Positions 5,627 through 6,544 of a stretch of DNA of 6,544 nt are shown here, one piece after another. The notes beneath the pieces were generated by a model that saw only the letters and a list, made by a program, of their open reading frames with translations, made no database searches and was not told the origin of the DNA. How positions within the stretch are numbered: position 1 is the first letter of the stretch; the number at the start of each line of letters is the position of its first letter. This DNA comes from an uncultured Eggerthellaceae bacterium (GTDB lineage: Bacteria; Actinomycetota; Coriobacteriia; Coriobacteriales; Eggerthellaceae). Location of the stretch: the NCBI GenBank assembly GCA_934623455.1, contig CAKTVK010000109.1:1-6544 (forward strand), read 5' to 3'. Both the position numbers and the translations under genes were made by a program.

Positions 5627-6544
5627 GTAGACGATTTTGTTCAAAGCGTTGATGTAGGCGTGAATGCTCGAGCCAATAATGTCGGTCGAAATACCGCGAC
5701 CCGAATACACCTTGCCGTCGGAGACCAGCTTGATCACAGCCTCGCCCATGGCTTCCTGACCCTCGGTCACAGCCTGAATCTGGAATCCATCCAGCTCATA
5801 ACGGCGGCCGATAATCTTCTCGATAGCATGGAACGCAGCATCAATGGGGCCATCGCCCAAAACGATGCTCTCAATCGTCTCGCCGTTTTTCGCCATTTTC
5901 ACGTGAGCAGAAGCCGTTGCAATGTTGCTCGTATTGATAACGTAGCTATCAAGCACGTACGTTAGCGGGACCTGCAGCGCAGCGCTTGCCACAATGGCGT
6001 CAAGCTCCAGGCTGCCCACTTTCTCTTTCTTGGAGGCAATGCGCACGAACGCCTCGTACACTGCCAGGGCATCTTCTGCGGAAAGGTCGTAGCCCAACTT
6101 CTCCACGCATGCCATCACTTGCTCTTGGCTGTCGTGCACCGTGAGCACCATGGTTTCATCGCTTTGGATGGCCGCAGCGGAAAGTGCGGCGCCCTTCGCT
6201 TCGCCACCTTCGCAAATGCGTGCGATTTGAGCCGTGATGCGATCGATTTCCGTGGTACGAACCGAGCATGCTGCTTGGCACGCGTCCTGTTTTGCCGAGA
6301 GGATCTTCGCGATTTTTTCCGTGGAAGCAACGTTCAGGGCATACGATGCTGTTTTGATTTCGCCTGCGCCTTCCATAACGGCGGCAATCACGCATGCATC
6401 GGCCATGGCCAAATCATCGCTGCAGGAAACGCCCAGCACCACGTTTGCCAAAGCGGGAACGGCCTGGTACAGGTCGCGAATGAACTGCGCGAATTCGCCA
6501 GGCAGCATCTTTCCTGCCGTGTCGCACACCGTGACGGTGGTTGC
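5612..6544 (-). CDS. 2-isopropylmalate synthase (LeuA)-like protein, C-terminal part, without the HxH metal motif
   Basis: The 310 visible residues are open to the window edge, so the N-terminal half, including the first catalytic motifs, is missing. Residues 1-65 correspond to the end of the HMGL-like TIM barrel: TVTVCDTAGKMLPGEF (3-18) is typical, but the motif that reads HCHNDLG in LeuA is here SCSDDLA (40-46). The NGIGERAGN motif is also absent. Residues about 195-305 are an intact LeuA allosteric dimer domain (PF08502): YVINTSN, GDGPIDAAFHAI (230-241), AVTEGQEAMGEA, GRGISTDII (282-290) and AYINALNKI. LeuA condenses acetyl-CoA with 2-oxoisovalerate, and the C-terminal domain binds leucine. 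Here, loss of two metal-binding histidines argues against the standard reaction, although the gene is intact and under coding constraint. It is probably the divergent class annotated as alpha-isopropylmalate synthase regulatory-domain proteins. It is coupled through TAATG to the fusion gene. A GTG at 6529 lies inside the domain and is not the start. Confidence 0.85.
   Translation of the reverse strand, partial: ATTVTVCDTAGKMLPGEFAQFIRDLYQAVPALANVVLGVSCSDDLAMADACVIAAVMEGAGEIKTASYALNVASTEKIAKILSAKQDACQAACSVRTTEIDRITAQIARICEGGEAKGAALSAAAIQSDETMVLTVHDSQEQVMACVEKLGYDLSAEDALAVYEAFVRIASKKEKVGSLELDAIVASAALQVPLTYVLDSYVINTSNIATASAHVKMAKNGETIESIVLGDGPIDAAFHAIEKIIGRRYELDGFQIQAVTEGQEAMGEAVIKLVSDGKVYSGRGISTDIIGSSIHAYINALNKIVYEEQN

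Noticed and set aside
6527..6529. GTG as the start of the LeuA-like gene.
   Set aside because: The frame is open to the window edge and the residues before it (ATTVT) match the conserved strand of the LeuA barrel, so the true start is upstream of the window.

Overview
All five genes in this window lie on the minus strand, so transcription runs from high to low coordinates. Two are cut by the window edges. The DNA is moderately GC-rich (about 55% in the stretch I counted). GTG and TTG starts are used beside ATG, and one promoter appears to give an almost leaderless transcript. These traits and the gene content fit a Gram-positive gut or oral anaerobe. A member of the Coriobacteriia (Eggerthella/Slackia type) is my best guess, but this rests on general impression and not on a marker gene.

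Region 1 (6544 to about 3035) is a metabolic transcription unit. It starts outside the window with a homologue of 2-isopropylmalate synthase (LeuA). The regulatory domain of this protein is well preserved, but the catalytic HxH metal-binding motif reads S-C-S. Its TAA stop overlaps the ATG of the next gene by one base (TAATG). That gene encodes an 836-residue fusion of an N-terminal sugar-phosphate-isomerase-like TIM barrel and a complete C-terminal acyl-CoA synthetase. A strong intrinsic terminator follows. The biochemical purpose of this pair is not obvious, and it is the most interesting content of the window.

Region 2 (2861 to 3101) is intergenic. From the terminator towards the next gene it holds two copies of a repeat of about 34 bp with a 36-bp period, each with a small hairpin. 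Next come an A/T-rich hairpin and an extended -10 promoter immediately upstream of the next gene.

Region 3 (2860 to 1) looks like a cell-envelope unit: a diacylglycerol/lipid kinase of the DgkB/YegS type, then a membrane-bound O-acyltransferase (AlgI/DltB-like), then the N-terminal part of a membrane-anchored DHHW/AlgX-like protein. The MBOAT and DHHW-like proteins usually work as a pair that moves acyl groups across the membrane onto a surface glycopolymer. The kinase could recycle diacylglycerol released during glycopolymer or lipid turnover. I see no tRNA, rRNA, CRISPR array or transposase gene.
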